Shown here: in pieces, positions 23,593 to 29,742 of the stretch
Position numbering within the stretch: position 1 is the stretch's first letter
Layout: every line of letters begins with the position of its first letter
From: a virus
Strand: one strand, 5' to 3'
Length of the DNA: 49,622 bases
Virus record (IMG/VR): IMGVR_UViG_3300009285_005341
Coordinates: 1-49,622 of that record
Program-made: the position numbers and the translations under genes
The notes under the pieces: generated by a model
Seen by the model: the letters and a program-made list of their open reading frames with translations, nothing else
Databases searched by the model: none
Told to the model about the DNA's origin: nothing

Positions 23593-23779
23593 GGTTAGCC
23601 TCCTCAGCTAGTATTGTGTTTACTGTGCATAACAGAAATTTTAATGTAACTGCATCATCGCCAGAGTCTATTAAGTCTATTACAACTATTTTGTCTCCTT
23701 TGTCTAGCACTATGAAGCCTTGCAGCTTCTTTGTGTCAGCTCCTTTCATGTAAGTTGAAATCTTGTCGACGTCAATCAT
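23579..23779 (-). CDS. Small unknown protein
   Basis: Protein of 66 residues with short beta strands (LQGFIVLDKGDKIVVIDLI) and a helix at the end. It overlaps the upstream zinc-finger gene by an ATGA junction and the MazG-like gene by 14 bp, so it is part of a tightly coupled operon. No family recognised. Confidence 0.55.
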   Translation of the reverse strand: MIDVDKISTYMKGADTKKLQGFIVLDKGDKIVVIDLIDSGDDAVTLKFLLCTVNTILAEEANHGTD

Positions 23780-24069
23780 GATTGACCTCCTAATGCTCTA
23801 TCAAGTGCTTCCATGTCTACTAAGCGCTTTTCCTGTATTCCTTTTAGTGCACAAGCCGTTGTGCACCACTTCGTGTTTGAGTTGTCAATCCAATAGCCAA
23901 AGGTGAGATGACATCCGCAAGTACATTTAGTTGTATCGCTTGTATTACGGAACGATACATTTTCCGTAGTGATCTCCTGTACGAAGAAATATAGTTTGCT
24001 GTACGTGTCTACAATTCCTGCATGAGCTTCATCAAGTAATCGTACAAGTGTCTCCTTAATATGTTCCAT
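23776..24069 (-). CDS. Small treble-clef-like zinc-finger protein (paralog 1)
   Basis: Protein of 97 residues. The N-terminal helix is followed by TKCTCGCHLTFGYWIDN and KWCTTACALK: a CxCxC group then WCxxxC. The arrangement and the words GYWIDN and WC are shared with the next gene upstream (24056) and, more loosely, with 25527. This points to a small paralogous family with a MYM/TRASH-like zinc knuckle. Such proteins may bind host proteins or nucleic acid; the role is unknown. Confidence 0.6.
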   Translation of the reverse strand: MEHIKETLVRLLDEAHAGIVDTYSKLYFFVQEITTENVSFRNTSDTTKCTCGCHLTFGYWIDNSNTKWCTTACALKGIQEKRLVDMEALDRALGGQS

Positions 24070-24373
24070 GATTAACCTCCAATGCTTTCAAGCTCTTTTT
24101 AAGCTTCTTCAATAACATACAGTTTATTGAACAGTACTGTGCACCGCGGTTATCTATCCAGTAGCCTTCTTCAAGCCATTCATTACAATCTTCGCAGCAG
24201 TCAAGCACGTCATTGCCTGCGTCGTCGACTGGAATACCATGTTCGTACAACAGTTTGTTATTGAAGATGCTTTTTAAAACTTCTTTGACTTCAGGTGTTG
24301 AATCCAATGCTCCTGGTTCAACACACAGTCGATTTAGTGTTTGTATAAGTTGTGTAGGTGTTGAATTGAACAT
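24056..24373 (-). CDS. Small treble-clef-like zinc-finger protein (paralog 2)
   Basis: Protein of 105 residues. AGGAGC six bases before the ATG at 24373 decides the start; the longer reading adds a repetitive Lys/Ala/Arg leader (a triple AGCAAAGCTAG-type DNA repeat) unlikely to be translated. The C-terminal half has CCEDCNEWLEEGYWIDN and QYCSINCMLLK, i.e. CxxC...YCxxxC. It overlaps paralog 1 by 14 bp, so the pair probably arose by tandem duplication. Confidence 0.6.
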   Translation of the reverse strand: MFNSTPTQLIQTLNRLCVEPGALDSTPEVKEVLKSIFNNKLLYEHGIPVDDAGNDVLDCCEDCNEWLEEGYWIDNRGAQYCSINCMLLKKLKKSLKALEVNHGTY

Positions 24374-24395
24374 AGCTTTGCTCCTAGCTTTGCCC

Positions 24396-24728
24396 CTAGC
24401 TTTGCTCGTCTTCTGCACGCCAGAATCCGATTAATGCGCCGTCATCAGGGTGAGTACCGAAGTAGCAACCATCGGGAGCTATCGATTCAAGATAGTAATC
24501 GAGCGCTTCATAAAAGGTTTCATCGTCGAGTATTTCGCGCTTGTCAAGCAACGAGTCTAGTTCTGGATCTAGTCCACGCAGCTCGGCATCGATTGAAGCT
24601 ACTATATCGGCTATTACTAAAGTTCCCTCTGACACAGTACGGTCAGCCCACTCTTGTGACAACTGGAATTGCTCAGACTGTTCTGAATCGGCGCCTTTCA
24701 GCATGACTTGTAAGTAGCGTTTTAACAT
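24396..24728 (-). CDS. Small acidic protein with IAPDG...FGTHP...GFW tail
   Basis: Protein of 110 residues with GAGGAAAA before the ATG. The acidic helical body ends in IAPDGCYFGTHPDDG...GFWRAE. The same C-terminal word order (IAPEGTSFGPHPG...GFWE) ends the protein at 26134. Acidic small proteins of this kind in an early arm could be DNA mimics or host-factor inhibitors, but that is only a suggestion. The shared tail looks like a conserved binding motif. Confidence 0.55.
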   Translation of the reverse strand: MLKRYLQVMLKGADSEQSEQFQLSQEWADRTVSEGTLVIADIVASIDAELRGLDPELDSLLDKREILDDETFYEALDYYLESIAPDGCYFGTHPDDGALIGFWRAEDEQS

Positions 24729-24934
24729 TGCTTTTCCTCCTCTGGCTCTTGTATCATTGCATATATATCGTACGAATGTTGCATTAGTCTGCGTCTCATT
24801 GTATCGCTAGTAGTGTTTGCTCGTGCAGTTATAAGTCCTGTAGTGAATGCATCTAAGCATGCATCCAGTGAGTTTGTGTTAATAAATTCAGCTATAGTGT
24901 CTACCAATTCAGTGTAAGATAACGTTAGCGACAT
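24722..24934 (-). CDS. Small helical early protein
   Basis: Protein of 70 residues, all-helical by appearance (SYTELVDTIAEFINTNSLDA; then a second helix with Met/Arg). AAAAGGAG precedes the start and palindrome copy 6 stands 20 bp upstream. Its stop overlaps the next ATG by 7 bp. No function assigned. Confidence 0.55.
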   Translation of the reverse strand: MSLTLSYTELVDTIAEFINTNSLDACLDAFTTGLITARANTTSDTMRRRLMQHSYDIYAMIQEPEEEKQC

Positions 24935-24954
24935 TTTGAAGCTCCTTTTTGTTT

Positions 24955-24982
24955 AAGCATGGTACAAATTTGTACCATGCTT
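24955..24982. repeat. Palindrome copy 6 (perfect)
   Basis: AAGCATGG / core / CCATGCTT: a fully self-complementary 28-bp palindrome, the only copy with no mismatch. It lies 11 bp after the stop of the coiled-coil gene and 20 bp before the ATG at 24934. Confidence 0.9.
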
Positions 24983-24993
24983 ATCACCAGCAG

Positions 24994-25521
24994 CTACTCT
25001 GACGGTGTGCTTGCAACTGGTACAGATCCGACTATAAATGCTTCATGTACAATAAGTTTACTAGTACGTATCTTGTTTAGCGCCGTTACCGTTATTATGT
25101 CTACGGTCGCTACAACACTTCTGACTGTCACATGAAGTAGTTGTTTGCCGTTCTTTCCTGTCAGCATCAATGTATGTCCTGCGTGAATTTTACTACTATT
25201 TTCTAGGCAAACCTGGAGATCGTCACCTATTCTTATTTTATTCCTTCTCGATGTTCTTATTGCTTGAACTTTAAACTTGTACGGTTCACTTCCTGCAGTG
25301 TACCAATCTAGAGTGGGTGCACTAGCCAGTTCATCCTTTTTGTGTATTCTTATTTCATTCTCTATCGTGCGTATAACGTTATTTAATGTTACTAGCAAAG
25401 CCTTGACATTGTCGATTTCATGTTGAAGCTTCACTATGCTAGCACTTACACCCTGAATGTCCTGGTGCTTTTTGTATAACCTACCCTGTAGAGTGTGCAA
25501 CTTTAATGTATGTGTGTTCAT
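24994..25521 (-). CDS. Coiled-coil protein with small beta domain
   Basis: Protein of 175 residues. GAAGGAGTG before the ATG at 25521 decides the start. Residues about 10-65 form a clear coiled coil (GVSASIVKLQHEIDNVKALL and following). A beta-rich domain follows with an alternating strand pattern (FKVQAIRTSRRNKIRIGDDL; TLMLTGKNGKQLLHVTVRS). The coil suggests oligomerisation. No known family; function open. Confidence 0.55.
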   Translation of the reverse strand: MNTHTLKLHTLQGRLYKKHQDIQGVSASIVKLQHEIDNVKALLVTLNNVIRTIENEIRIHKKDELASAPTLDWYTAGSEPYKFKVQAIRTSRRNKIRIGDDLQVCLENSSKIHAGHTLMLTGKNGKQLLHVTVRSVVATVDIITVTALNKIRTSKLIVHEAFIVGSVPVASTPSE

Positions 25522-25526
25522 AAGGT

Positions 25527-25817
25527 TCACTCCTTCTCTCTCACACATCTAAGTGAGCACCATCTCTCTTCTCCTACACCTCCCCATCCTTCGGTACCGC
25601 TTTGCTTTCCACATCTATCACAATCGTAATAGACGCTGAGGTCTCCATACCATAGCTGATATCGGATGATGAGATCAAGTAAGCGAGAAACTTCTTCTCC
25701 ATACTCAAGAAGTGCATAAGCTGGAGTGGCTAGAGACTGCCACTCTTTCTGGAAGTCATTTGTGACAATCTCTTCCCTAAAAGCGTCAAGGGTTCGAATC
25801 ATATGCTTGTCTAACAT
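25527..25817 (-). CDS. Small zinc-finger protein (paralog 3)
   Basis: Protein of 96 residues with GAAGGAG before the ATG. The helical N-terminal region (about 75 residues) is followed by YYDCDRCGKQSGTEGWGG and RWCSLRCVREKE, i.e. CxxC...WCxxxC, the same C-terminal knuckle as the proteins at 23776 and 24056. The body differs, so the knuckle seems to be a portable C-terminal module. Confidence 0.55.
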   Translation of the reverse strand: MLDKHMIRTLDAFREEIVTNDFQKEWQSLATPAYALLEYGEEVSRLLDLIIRYQLWYGDLSVYYDCDRCGKQSGTEGWGGVGEERWCSLRCVREKE

Positions 25818-25861
25818 GATTGAGGCTCCTTCTCAGGCTATCATCCTGTCAGTTATTGGCT

Positions 25862-26137
25862 TCATGTGACTTCTCCTTTCTCGAATAGTTGCATTCCTGC
25901 TATTCGATTCGCTTCTTCAATTGTCATAAGGATAAGTGGAGTTTCGATGGGGATTCCGTCAGACTTTTCTGAACTGCCAAGCCCTTCATAATACGCGGTA
26001 AATGCAACTGCCCAGCAGTCACGATTCAATTCAACAATCGCTGGACACTTGTATACCGATGCATCACAATCCTTTCTACCAACTAAAATCTTGTGACTTT
26101 CATTGCTGGGGTTGAATTGATACGTGAGAGTTCTCAT
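25862..26137 (-). CDS. Small beta-rich unknown protein
   Basis: Protein of 91 residues. GAAGGAG and an ATGA overlap with the upstream gene fix the start at 26137; the 165-residue reading is an artefact running antisense to its neighbour's frame. It contains MRTLTYQFNPSNESHKILVG, one cysteine-rich strand pair and a final helix TIEEANRIAGMQLFEKGE. Function unknown. Confidence 0.55.
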   Translation of the reverse strand: MRTLTYQFNPSNESHKILVGRKDCDASVYKCPAIVELNRDCWAVAFTAYYEGLGSSEKSDGIPIETPLILMTIEEANRIAGMQLFEKGEVT

Positions 26138-26388
26138 TTTATTACTCCTTCTTGTTTCTCCCAGAAGCCGTAGCCTCCCTCTTCTTTTCCTCCAGGATGT
26201 GGACCAAAGGAGGTCCCTTCGGGCGCGATTGCTTCCATCTGTATGCATAGATACTCGAGCAGGTTGGTTTCGACTCTTATTGCTTCTTTCAGCGGTAGTT
26301 GATCCACAACTCCCAGAATTACATCCAGCGGTACAAGTGAACCGCAAGACATGTCGCAATTCCTAAACTCTTCTGATAGGTTTGACAT
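26134..26388 (-). CDS. Small protein with IAPEG...FGPHP...GFW tail
   Basis: Protein of 84 residues with AAGGAG before the start. The first half includes two cysteines (RNCDMSCGSLV) and a helix; the C-terminal half, MEAIAPEGTSFGPHPGG...GFWEK, is the paralogous tail also seen at 24396. Part of the same operon as the flanking tiny genes. Confidence 0.55.
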   Translation of the reverse strand: MSNLSEEFRNCDMSCGSLVPLDVILGVVDQLPLKEAIRVETNLLEYLCIQMEAIAPEGTSFGPHPGGKEEGGYGFWEKQEGVIK

Positions 26389-26400
26389 CTTAGTTTCTCC

Positions 26401-26631
26401 TTATGTTATCCTCGCATTCTCTCCATCCCACACGATTGTGGCGTACCACTTGCGCTGGTATGGCTCTGGCCCAACTACAAGATATCTACCTGGACGTGCA
26501 TGTTTTAGCAGTCCGTTATACTCGTCGCCAAAAACGCTTGTCGCTATTATGTAGATCTCTTCGGGAGTTGCTTCACGGATTGACTTCTTCGTTTTGAAGA
26601 GCCTTCCGTTTGTACGTTTCACGCTTTGCAT
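26401..26631 (-). CDS. Small basic beta protein
   Basis: Protein of 76 residues. The ATG at 26631 is six bases after GGAGGA; an ATG at 26637 is too close to it. The N-terminus is Lys/Arg-rich (SVKRTNGRLFKTKKS) and the C-terminus is beta-rich (GRYLVVGPEPYQRKWYATIVW). Its first 59 bases overlap the 3' end of the tiny gene at 26573 in another frame, a real dual-coding overlap if both are expressed. Confidence 0.55.
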   Translation of the reverse strand: MQSVKRTNGRLFKTKKSIREATPEEIYIIATSVFGDEYNGLLKHARPGRYLVVGPEPYQRKWYATIVWDGENARIT

Positions 26632-26728
26632 TTTCATTCCTCCGTTGCCGGTCAAGGTTCTCAGCGATGGCGCGGGCGCGTTCGGCCTCCCGCGCAAGGT
26701 GGATACTGCGTTCGGTCCAGTGGTTCAT
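26573..26728 (-). CDS. Tiny charged helical protein
   Basis: Protein of 51 residues beginning MNHWTERSIHLAREAERARA, almost all Arg/Glu/Ala/Lys/Asn and helical. GAGGAGG lies seven bases before the ATG, which overlaps the preceding stop as ATGA. Its end overlaps the next gene by 59 bp. Composition is GC-rich compared with genes outside 26.4-27.7 kb. Confidence 0.5.
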   Translation of the reverse strand: MNHWTERSIHLAREAERARAIAENLDRQRRNENAKRETYKRKALQNEEVNP

Positions 26729-26937
26729 TGGGGTTCCTCCTCGGCTTCAACGATGCGGATCGCTTGCTCCAGATGGAGTATAAGCCCATCGAGAATCTCA
26801 ATTTTCTCTCCGTTCGCCGCAATTTGGCGATGCAAGAGAATGCTTTCTTGGTTCGTCTCCGTGATCTCCGCTCGTCGAGCGTCGCGTATTTGACGCAAGG
26901 CCTCGATTCGAAGTTTTCGTTCCTCGCGTTCGTTCAT
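26725..26937 (-). CDS. Tiny coiled-coil protein
   Basis: Protein of 70 residues, nearly one continuous charged helix with heptad pattern (MNEREERKLRIEALRQIRDA; then ILDGLILHLEQAIRIVEAEEE). The ATG at 26937 follows AGGAGGAAAG within a leader that is repeated upstream of the gene at 27033. The 154-residue reading is rejected because its N-terminus crosses that leader and a GC hairpin. Confidence 0.55.
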   Translation of the reverse strand: MNEREERKLRIEALRQIRDARRAEITETNQESILLHRQIAANGEKIEILDGLILHLEQAIRIVEAEEEPQ

Positions 26938-26940
26938 GAT

Positions 26941-26972
26941 CTTTCCTCCTGCCGGTCGTCCGGCGTTTGATT
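26941..26972. repeat. Duplicated leader, copy A
   Basis: TTTCCTCCTGCCGGTC followed by a CCGGCGTTTGATTGG-type segment. The same segment, slightly altered, is at 27337-27367. Both copies carry the ribosome site of the gene downstream on the minus strand. Confidence 0.7.
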
Positions 26973-27032
26973 GGCTCGTGGAGCCGGGGGGAGGCGCGCT
27001 CCCCCTGAACCCGCGAACTATGAGAATCAATA

Positions 27033-27332
27033 TCATTTCACCCATCTGCCATTCCAGTATTCGTGCGTTCCCCGTGGTTGAGATATTCTCCTTTCTGTAC
27101 AGATTGGTCTTGTTTCGTTTCCAGCAACCAGCCGTAGAAGAGTCCCATCCTCGAGGGCATAGATACCGCCGCCGTGACGCGGGCGGCATTTTTTTCCGAT
27201 CAAGTGTTGATAGTCTTTTGTTTCAAGGCCCGTTGGCCATTCCAGCTGATATCTGATCGGCTGGGAGAAATGGGTTTGCCATAGGCTGAGGATGAACAAT
27301 AATCCGCCGCGATCAATTATCTCGTGTTCCAT
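27033..27332 (-). CDS. Small unknown protein in GC-rich block
   Basis: Protein of 99 residues. AGGAGGAAAG in the duplicated leader fixes the start at 27332. Sequence begins MEHEIIDRGGLLFILSLWQT and has a central YQLEWPTGLETKDYQHLIG and a strand pair GGGIYALEDGTLLRLVAG. The pattern suggests a small beta-barrel-like fold, but no family is recognised. Arg and Gly codons are of the CGG/GGC type, unlike most early genes. Confidence 0.5.
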   Translation of the reverse strand: MEHEIIDRGGLLFILSLWQTHFSQPIRYQLEWPTGLETKDYQHLIGKKCRPRHGGGIYALEDGTLLRLVAGNETRPICTERRISQPRGTHEYWNGRWVK

Positions 27333-27336
27333 AATT

Positions 27337-27367
27337 CTTTCCTCCTGCCGGTCTCCCGGCTTGATTG
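27337..27367. repeat. Duplicated leader, copy B
   Basis: CTTTCCTCCTGCCGGTCTC and CCGGCTTGATTGGTACC, corresponding to copy A at 26941-26972. The shared leader suggests that the downstream genes were duplicated or imported with their own translation signal. Confidence 0.7.
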
Positions 27368-27440
27368 GTACCTCTTCCCCCGCGTCGATCATCGAGCGCG
27401 GGAAGATGCGTCAATCGTTAAGCCATCATTTCGCCCGCCT

Positions 27441-27659
27441 CTATCGCCTGCAAGGCAAGCGGTTAGACGTCCAAACTTTCTCGAGATACCGATTCCGCTC
27501 CTCTAGCAATGCGTGATATTCCTCGAGATCGCGGAATTCTAGTTCCACGATCAAATCCCCTTCCGCCCGGCATCTCCAATTTGGGCAGACTTCGGCCTCG
27601 GACTGGAATTTCGCTTCCCAGAACTCATCGCACACCAAGCAATGACAGCGTGTTGTCAT
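27441..27659 (-). CDS. Small zinc-ribbon-like protein
   Basis: Protein of 72 residues with CGGAGG before the ATG at 27659. Cysteine pairs CHCLVC (residues 5-10) and CPNWRC (about 25-30) form a compact zinc ribbon, followed by an acidic helix (ELEFRDLEEYHALLEERNRY). GC-rich codon use, like its downstream neighbours. It may be a nucleic-acid or protein-binding knuckle; unknown otherwise. Confidence 0.55.
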   Translation of the reverse strand: MTTRCHCLVCDEFWEAKFQSEAEVCPNWRCRAEGDLIVELEFRDLEEYHALLEERNRYLEKVWTSNRLPCRR

Positions 27660-27681
27660 GATCTTTTCCTCCGCTCTCTTG

Positions 27682-27867
27682 CTACACTTTGTCATGTAGC
27701 AACCTTTCGTGAAAGTCATCATACAAACAGCCGATTAAGTCGTCTAGATCTTCGGCCTTATTGCAGATGTCTTCAATCTGGGCCTCTGTTAAACCGCTAG
27801 AATCTAGCGATTTGACACGGTGGATAGCCAGGTCAAGCGCTGCCATGCTTTGTTGGTAGTAGTCCAT
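27682..27867 (-). CDS. Small acidic helical protein
   Basis: Protein of 61 residues starting MDYYQQSMAALDLAIHRVKS and ending with an acidic helix. GAAAGGAC precedes the start and palindrome copy 7 lies 17 bp upstream. No family recognised. Confidence 0.55.
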   Translation of the reverse strand: MDYYQQSMAALDLAIHRVKSLDSSGLTEAQIEDICNKAEDLDDLIGCLYDDFHERLLHDKV

Positions 27868-27884
27868 TTTGAGCGTCCTTTCCT

Positions 27885-27912
27885 AAGCAAGGTACAAATT
27901 TGTACTTTGCTT
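27885..27912. repeat. Palindrome copy 7
   Basis: AAGCAAGG / core / CTTTGCTT, pairing A:T at the variable position with one G:T. It lies 11 bp after the stop of the FlbD-like gene and 17 bp before the ATG at 27867. Confidence 0.85.
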
Positions 27913-27923
27913 TGAATTGTTTT

Positions 27924-28262
27924 TCAGATAAAGTCTGGCGCATGAGAGAGTAGTTCTAAAGTGTAGGCTGCTCCATGCTTGTTTGTATAGTGTTGCAAAA
28001 CTTTAATAACACTGTTAGCATCGGGAGAGTCTAGAATGAAAGCTCTCTCCTTGTGCAAGTCGTGAAACTTGCTATCGTCTTGAAGCATCACTGTTATTGC
28101 TGTAATAACGTCGGCGACGGTCTGCTGCACTGTAATCTCAGGACCGTCAGCTGAGGTCATGTTTACAGTGGTGCGGCCTTGAAATCCGAATACAGCAGCG
28201 ATTGTGTCGACGTTTACGGCGATCTGTCCGCCATCGCTGGCGGTTAGAAGTAGCAATCTCAT
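27924..28262 (-). CDS. FlbD-like small protein
   Basis: Protein of 112 residues with GAAAGGAC before the ATG at 28262. The first 55 residues (MRLLLLTASDGGQIAVNVDT, then IAAVFGF...TTVNMTSADG, then ITVQQTVADVIT) match the short FlbD-type fold, in which an N-terminal strand, an Asp-x-Ile turn and a V-x-E/Q-S/T helix are diagnostic. The C-terminal half is an added helical region. FlbD-like domains in phages have no settled role. It heads a three-gene group transcribed from P2. Confidence 0.5.
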   Translation of the reverse strand: MRLLLLTASDGGQIAVNVDTIAAVFGFQGRTTVNMTSADGPEITVQQTVADVITAITVMLQDDSKFHDLHKERAFILDSPDANSVIKVLQHYTNKHGAAYTLELLSHAPDFI

Positions 28263-28275
28263 GTGATTAGTCCTT

Positions 28276-28482
28276 TCATAACGTTTCTTGCCATGAGCCT
28301 TCTTCCATTGGTGTGATTGCGCCGGCCCCTTCCAAGTCATGTAGCCACTCAAGCAAGTTGAGTGTTAAATGCATTGCATCCCTGTACTCAGATTCGCTTA
28401 TCTCGTTCGTGGCTACTAGTCCTTGCACTACTTCCCGCAAGGTTGTGACGGCTTGCTCAACTGTCATTTCTTTTTCGGTCAT
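28276..28482 (-). CDS. Small acidic early protein
   Basis: Protein of 68 residues, helical (MTEKEMTVEQAVTTLREVVQ; ESEYRDAMHLTLNLLEWLHD), acidic overall. AAAGGAC lies before the start. It sits between two similar-sized helical genes in the P2 transcript. Not recognised. Confidence 0.55.
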   Translation of the reverse strand: MTEKEMTVEQAVTTLREVVQGLVATNEISESEYRDAMHLTLNLLEWLHDLEGAGAITPMEEGSWQETL

Positions 28483-28486
28483 CTGG

Positions 28487-28705
28487 TTAGTCCTTTTCGT
28501 GGCTACGATTCCTCAAGGCGTTTAGTTCTTGCTGAAGTGTACAGTGATAAACACTCAGCTTTGACAGTTGATCAGTAGTAGCACTTGTTATAAGGCTTAC
28601 CAATGATGCAGTTTCAGCCAATGCTTCTGTAATGACGGCGATTGTTGCATCAGTGCTATCTACCGACTCGAGGTACGCTTTTACGTCGAATAACTTTTCG
28701 TTCAT
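28487..28705 (-). CDS. First small protein of the P2 transcript
   Basis: Protein of 72 residues with AAAAGGAA before the ATG. Helical, Ser/Thr/Ala-rich, beginning MNEKLFDVKAYLESVDSTDA. P2 is 30 bp upstream, so this should be one of the first proteins made from this transcript. Function unknown. Confidence 0.55.
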   Translation of the reverse strand: MNEKLFDVKAYLESVDSTDATIAVITEALAETASLVSLITSATTDQLSKLSVYHCTLQQELNALRNRSHEKD

Positions 28706-28734
28706 GCTGATTCCTTTTCTGTTTGATTTTCACC

Positions 28735-28763
28735 ATTATATCATCAATCGGCCGTGTTGTCAA
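28735..28763 (-). promoter_or_regulatory. Promoter P2, consensus sigma70
   Basis: On the minus strand TTGACA (28758-28763) and TATAAT (28735-28740) are perfect, with a 17-bp spacer. The upstream sequence GCTCAGTCCTCACTGGGAC parallels that of P1 (GCTCAGCCAATACTGGGAC), which suggests a shared regulator or activator site. Confidence 0.85.
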
Positions 28764-28790
28764 GTCCCAGTGAGGACTGAGCACTTACGG

Positions 28791-29121
28791 CGTAATTGAC
28801 GTAATTGGTGTAAACAGGCTTTCGGCGCTTTCGGCGCTTTCGGCCGTAATTGTTAATCGATTGACTTTAATCTGCAACGAAACGTTGCAATTTTGGCCGT
28901 AATTGTAATGTAATCGTGCAATTACGGCTGTAATCTAGTAGCAGTGTTTTCGCCCCCCATGGCATGGAGGTGGGGGTCTTTTATATATTTTTTTTTTTAA
29001 GACTACTACCTACTACTACAATCATATTAAGATAGGCCTTAAACCCCATATGCCAAGGGGGTAGAAAACCATGCTACCAGAATACGGCGACTACGGCAAT
29101 TACACAATTACGCCGTAATTG
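28791..29121. other. Candidate replication origin with CGTAATTG iterons
   Basis: CGTAATTG occurs at 28791, 28800, 28845, 28898 and 29114, and as CAATTACG at 28919 and 29105. Other features are three perfect tandem copies of GCTTTCGGC (28818-28844), a TGCAACG-AAA-CGTTGCA inverted repeat (28873-28889), a GCCGTAATTG/CAATTACGGC inverted repeat (28896-28928) and an AT tract (28979-29000). The rest of the 558-bp gap 28706-29263 holds no convincing gene. Iterons plus an AT-rich tract are typical of origins; the initiator is unknown. Confidence 0.5.
28953..28998 (+). terminator. Possible rightward terminator next to the iterons
   Basis: CCCC and GGGG arms enclose a CCAT-GGC-ATGG hairpin, followed by GTCTTTTATATATTTTTTTTTTT-type T-rich sequence. 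It would stop rightward transcripts before they run antisense into the gene at 29264. The hairpin has a bulge, so strength is uncertain. Confidence 0.4.
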
Positions 29122-29263
29122 GTGAAAAATTTGGGTTTCTGGCAATGGCTCCACATGGCTCCATAACGATCCACAAGGTTCTACTTGCGGGCCAGTGCGA
29201 GCTCCGTCAAGCTCCGTCAAGCTCCGATTGCGATTTCAAGTGAAGTGGCGTTCAGCCCTCGGT

Positions 29264-29728
29264 TCAGCCTAGCCGCAAACGTGCGGCGGCAAGCATCTTT
29301 TCGAGTTCTTCCAGCTCGCTTTTATCCGTGACGGCTGTAAATGCAGCCCTCACTTGCGAGCCGGACGATCGCTTCGACGGCTTGGAACGCGAAGCCCAGT
29401 CAACGTCGATGATAAGCTCAAGGCCGTTGTTGGCTTCAAGAAAGTTCGTCTTTCGAGCGAAGTCTTCTTCGGAGTCTTGTTCCTTCCGTGGCCGGATTTT
29501 ATTCGTATAGCGGCGAGCGGAATCACTCACCGCGTACGCAATCAGATCCGTCACGGAGCAGCCGCCGAGATTGACGATTAAGTCTAGCTCGAGGGTCCCA
29601 TAGCCAAAGCTCGTATTGTGAGCGCGTCCTTGACCTTGAGGTTCCCTTGTAACTAGAGGCCAGTTTTCGTCAAGAAGCACGAGGTCGCCGACTTCTACTA
29701 CCCAACTGCCGTTTTCCAATTGTTTCAT
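29264..29728 (-). CDS. Early protein of unknown function
   Basis: Protein of 154 residues with GAAAGGAC before the ATG and palindrome copy 8 upstream by 16 bp. It has a small beta-rich N-terminal half (GSWVVEVGDLVLLDENWPLV; GTLELDLIVNLGG), an Arg/Lys-rich centre, and a final acidic helix (KSELEELEKMLAAARLRLG). It is the last gene before the putative origin, and I do not recognise it. Its GC content is higher than that of its neighbours to the left. Confidence 0.55.
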   Translation of the reverse strand: MKQLENGSWVVEVGDLVLLDENWPLVTREPQGQGRAHNTSFGYGTLELDLIVNLGGCSVTDLIAYAVSDSARRYTNKIRPRKEQDSEEDFARKTNFLEANNGLELIIDVDWASRSKPSKRSSGSQVRAAFTAVTDKSELEELEKMLAAARLRLG

Positions 29729-29742
29729 TTGAGTGTCCTTTC

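Noticed and set aside
25862-26359. 165-residue reading of the minus ORF
   Set aside because: No ribosome site at 26359 and the upstream part overlaps the gene at 26134 in another frame; the ATG at 26137 has GAAGGAG and an ATGA junction.
28791-29121. Possible CRISPR array from repeated short words
   Set aside because: Repeats are only 8-9 bp, occur in both orientations and have no uniform spacers; no cas genes are present (the Cas4-like nuclease belongs to the phage recombination block).
29080-29127. 15-codon ORF MLPEYGDYGNYTITP as a leader peptide
   Set aside because: It lies within the iteron cluster, has no clear partner gene and a weak start context; chance ORF is more likely.
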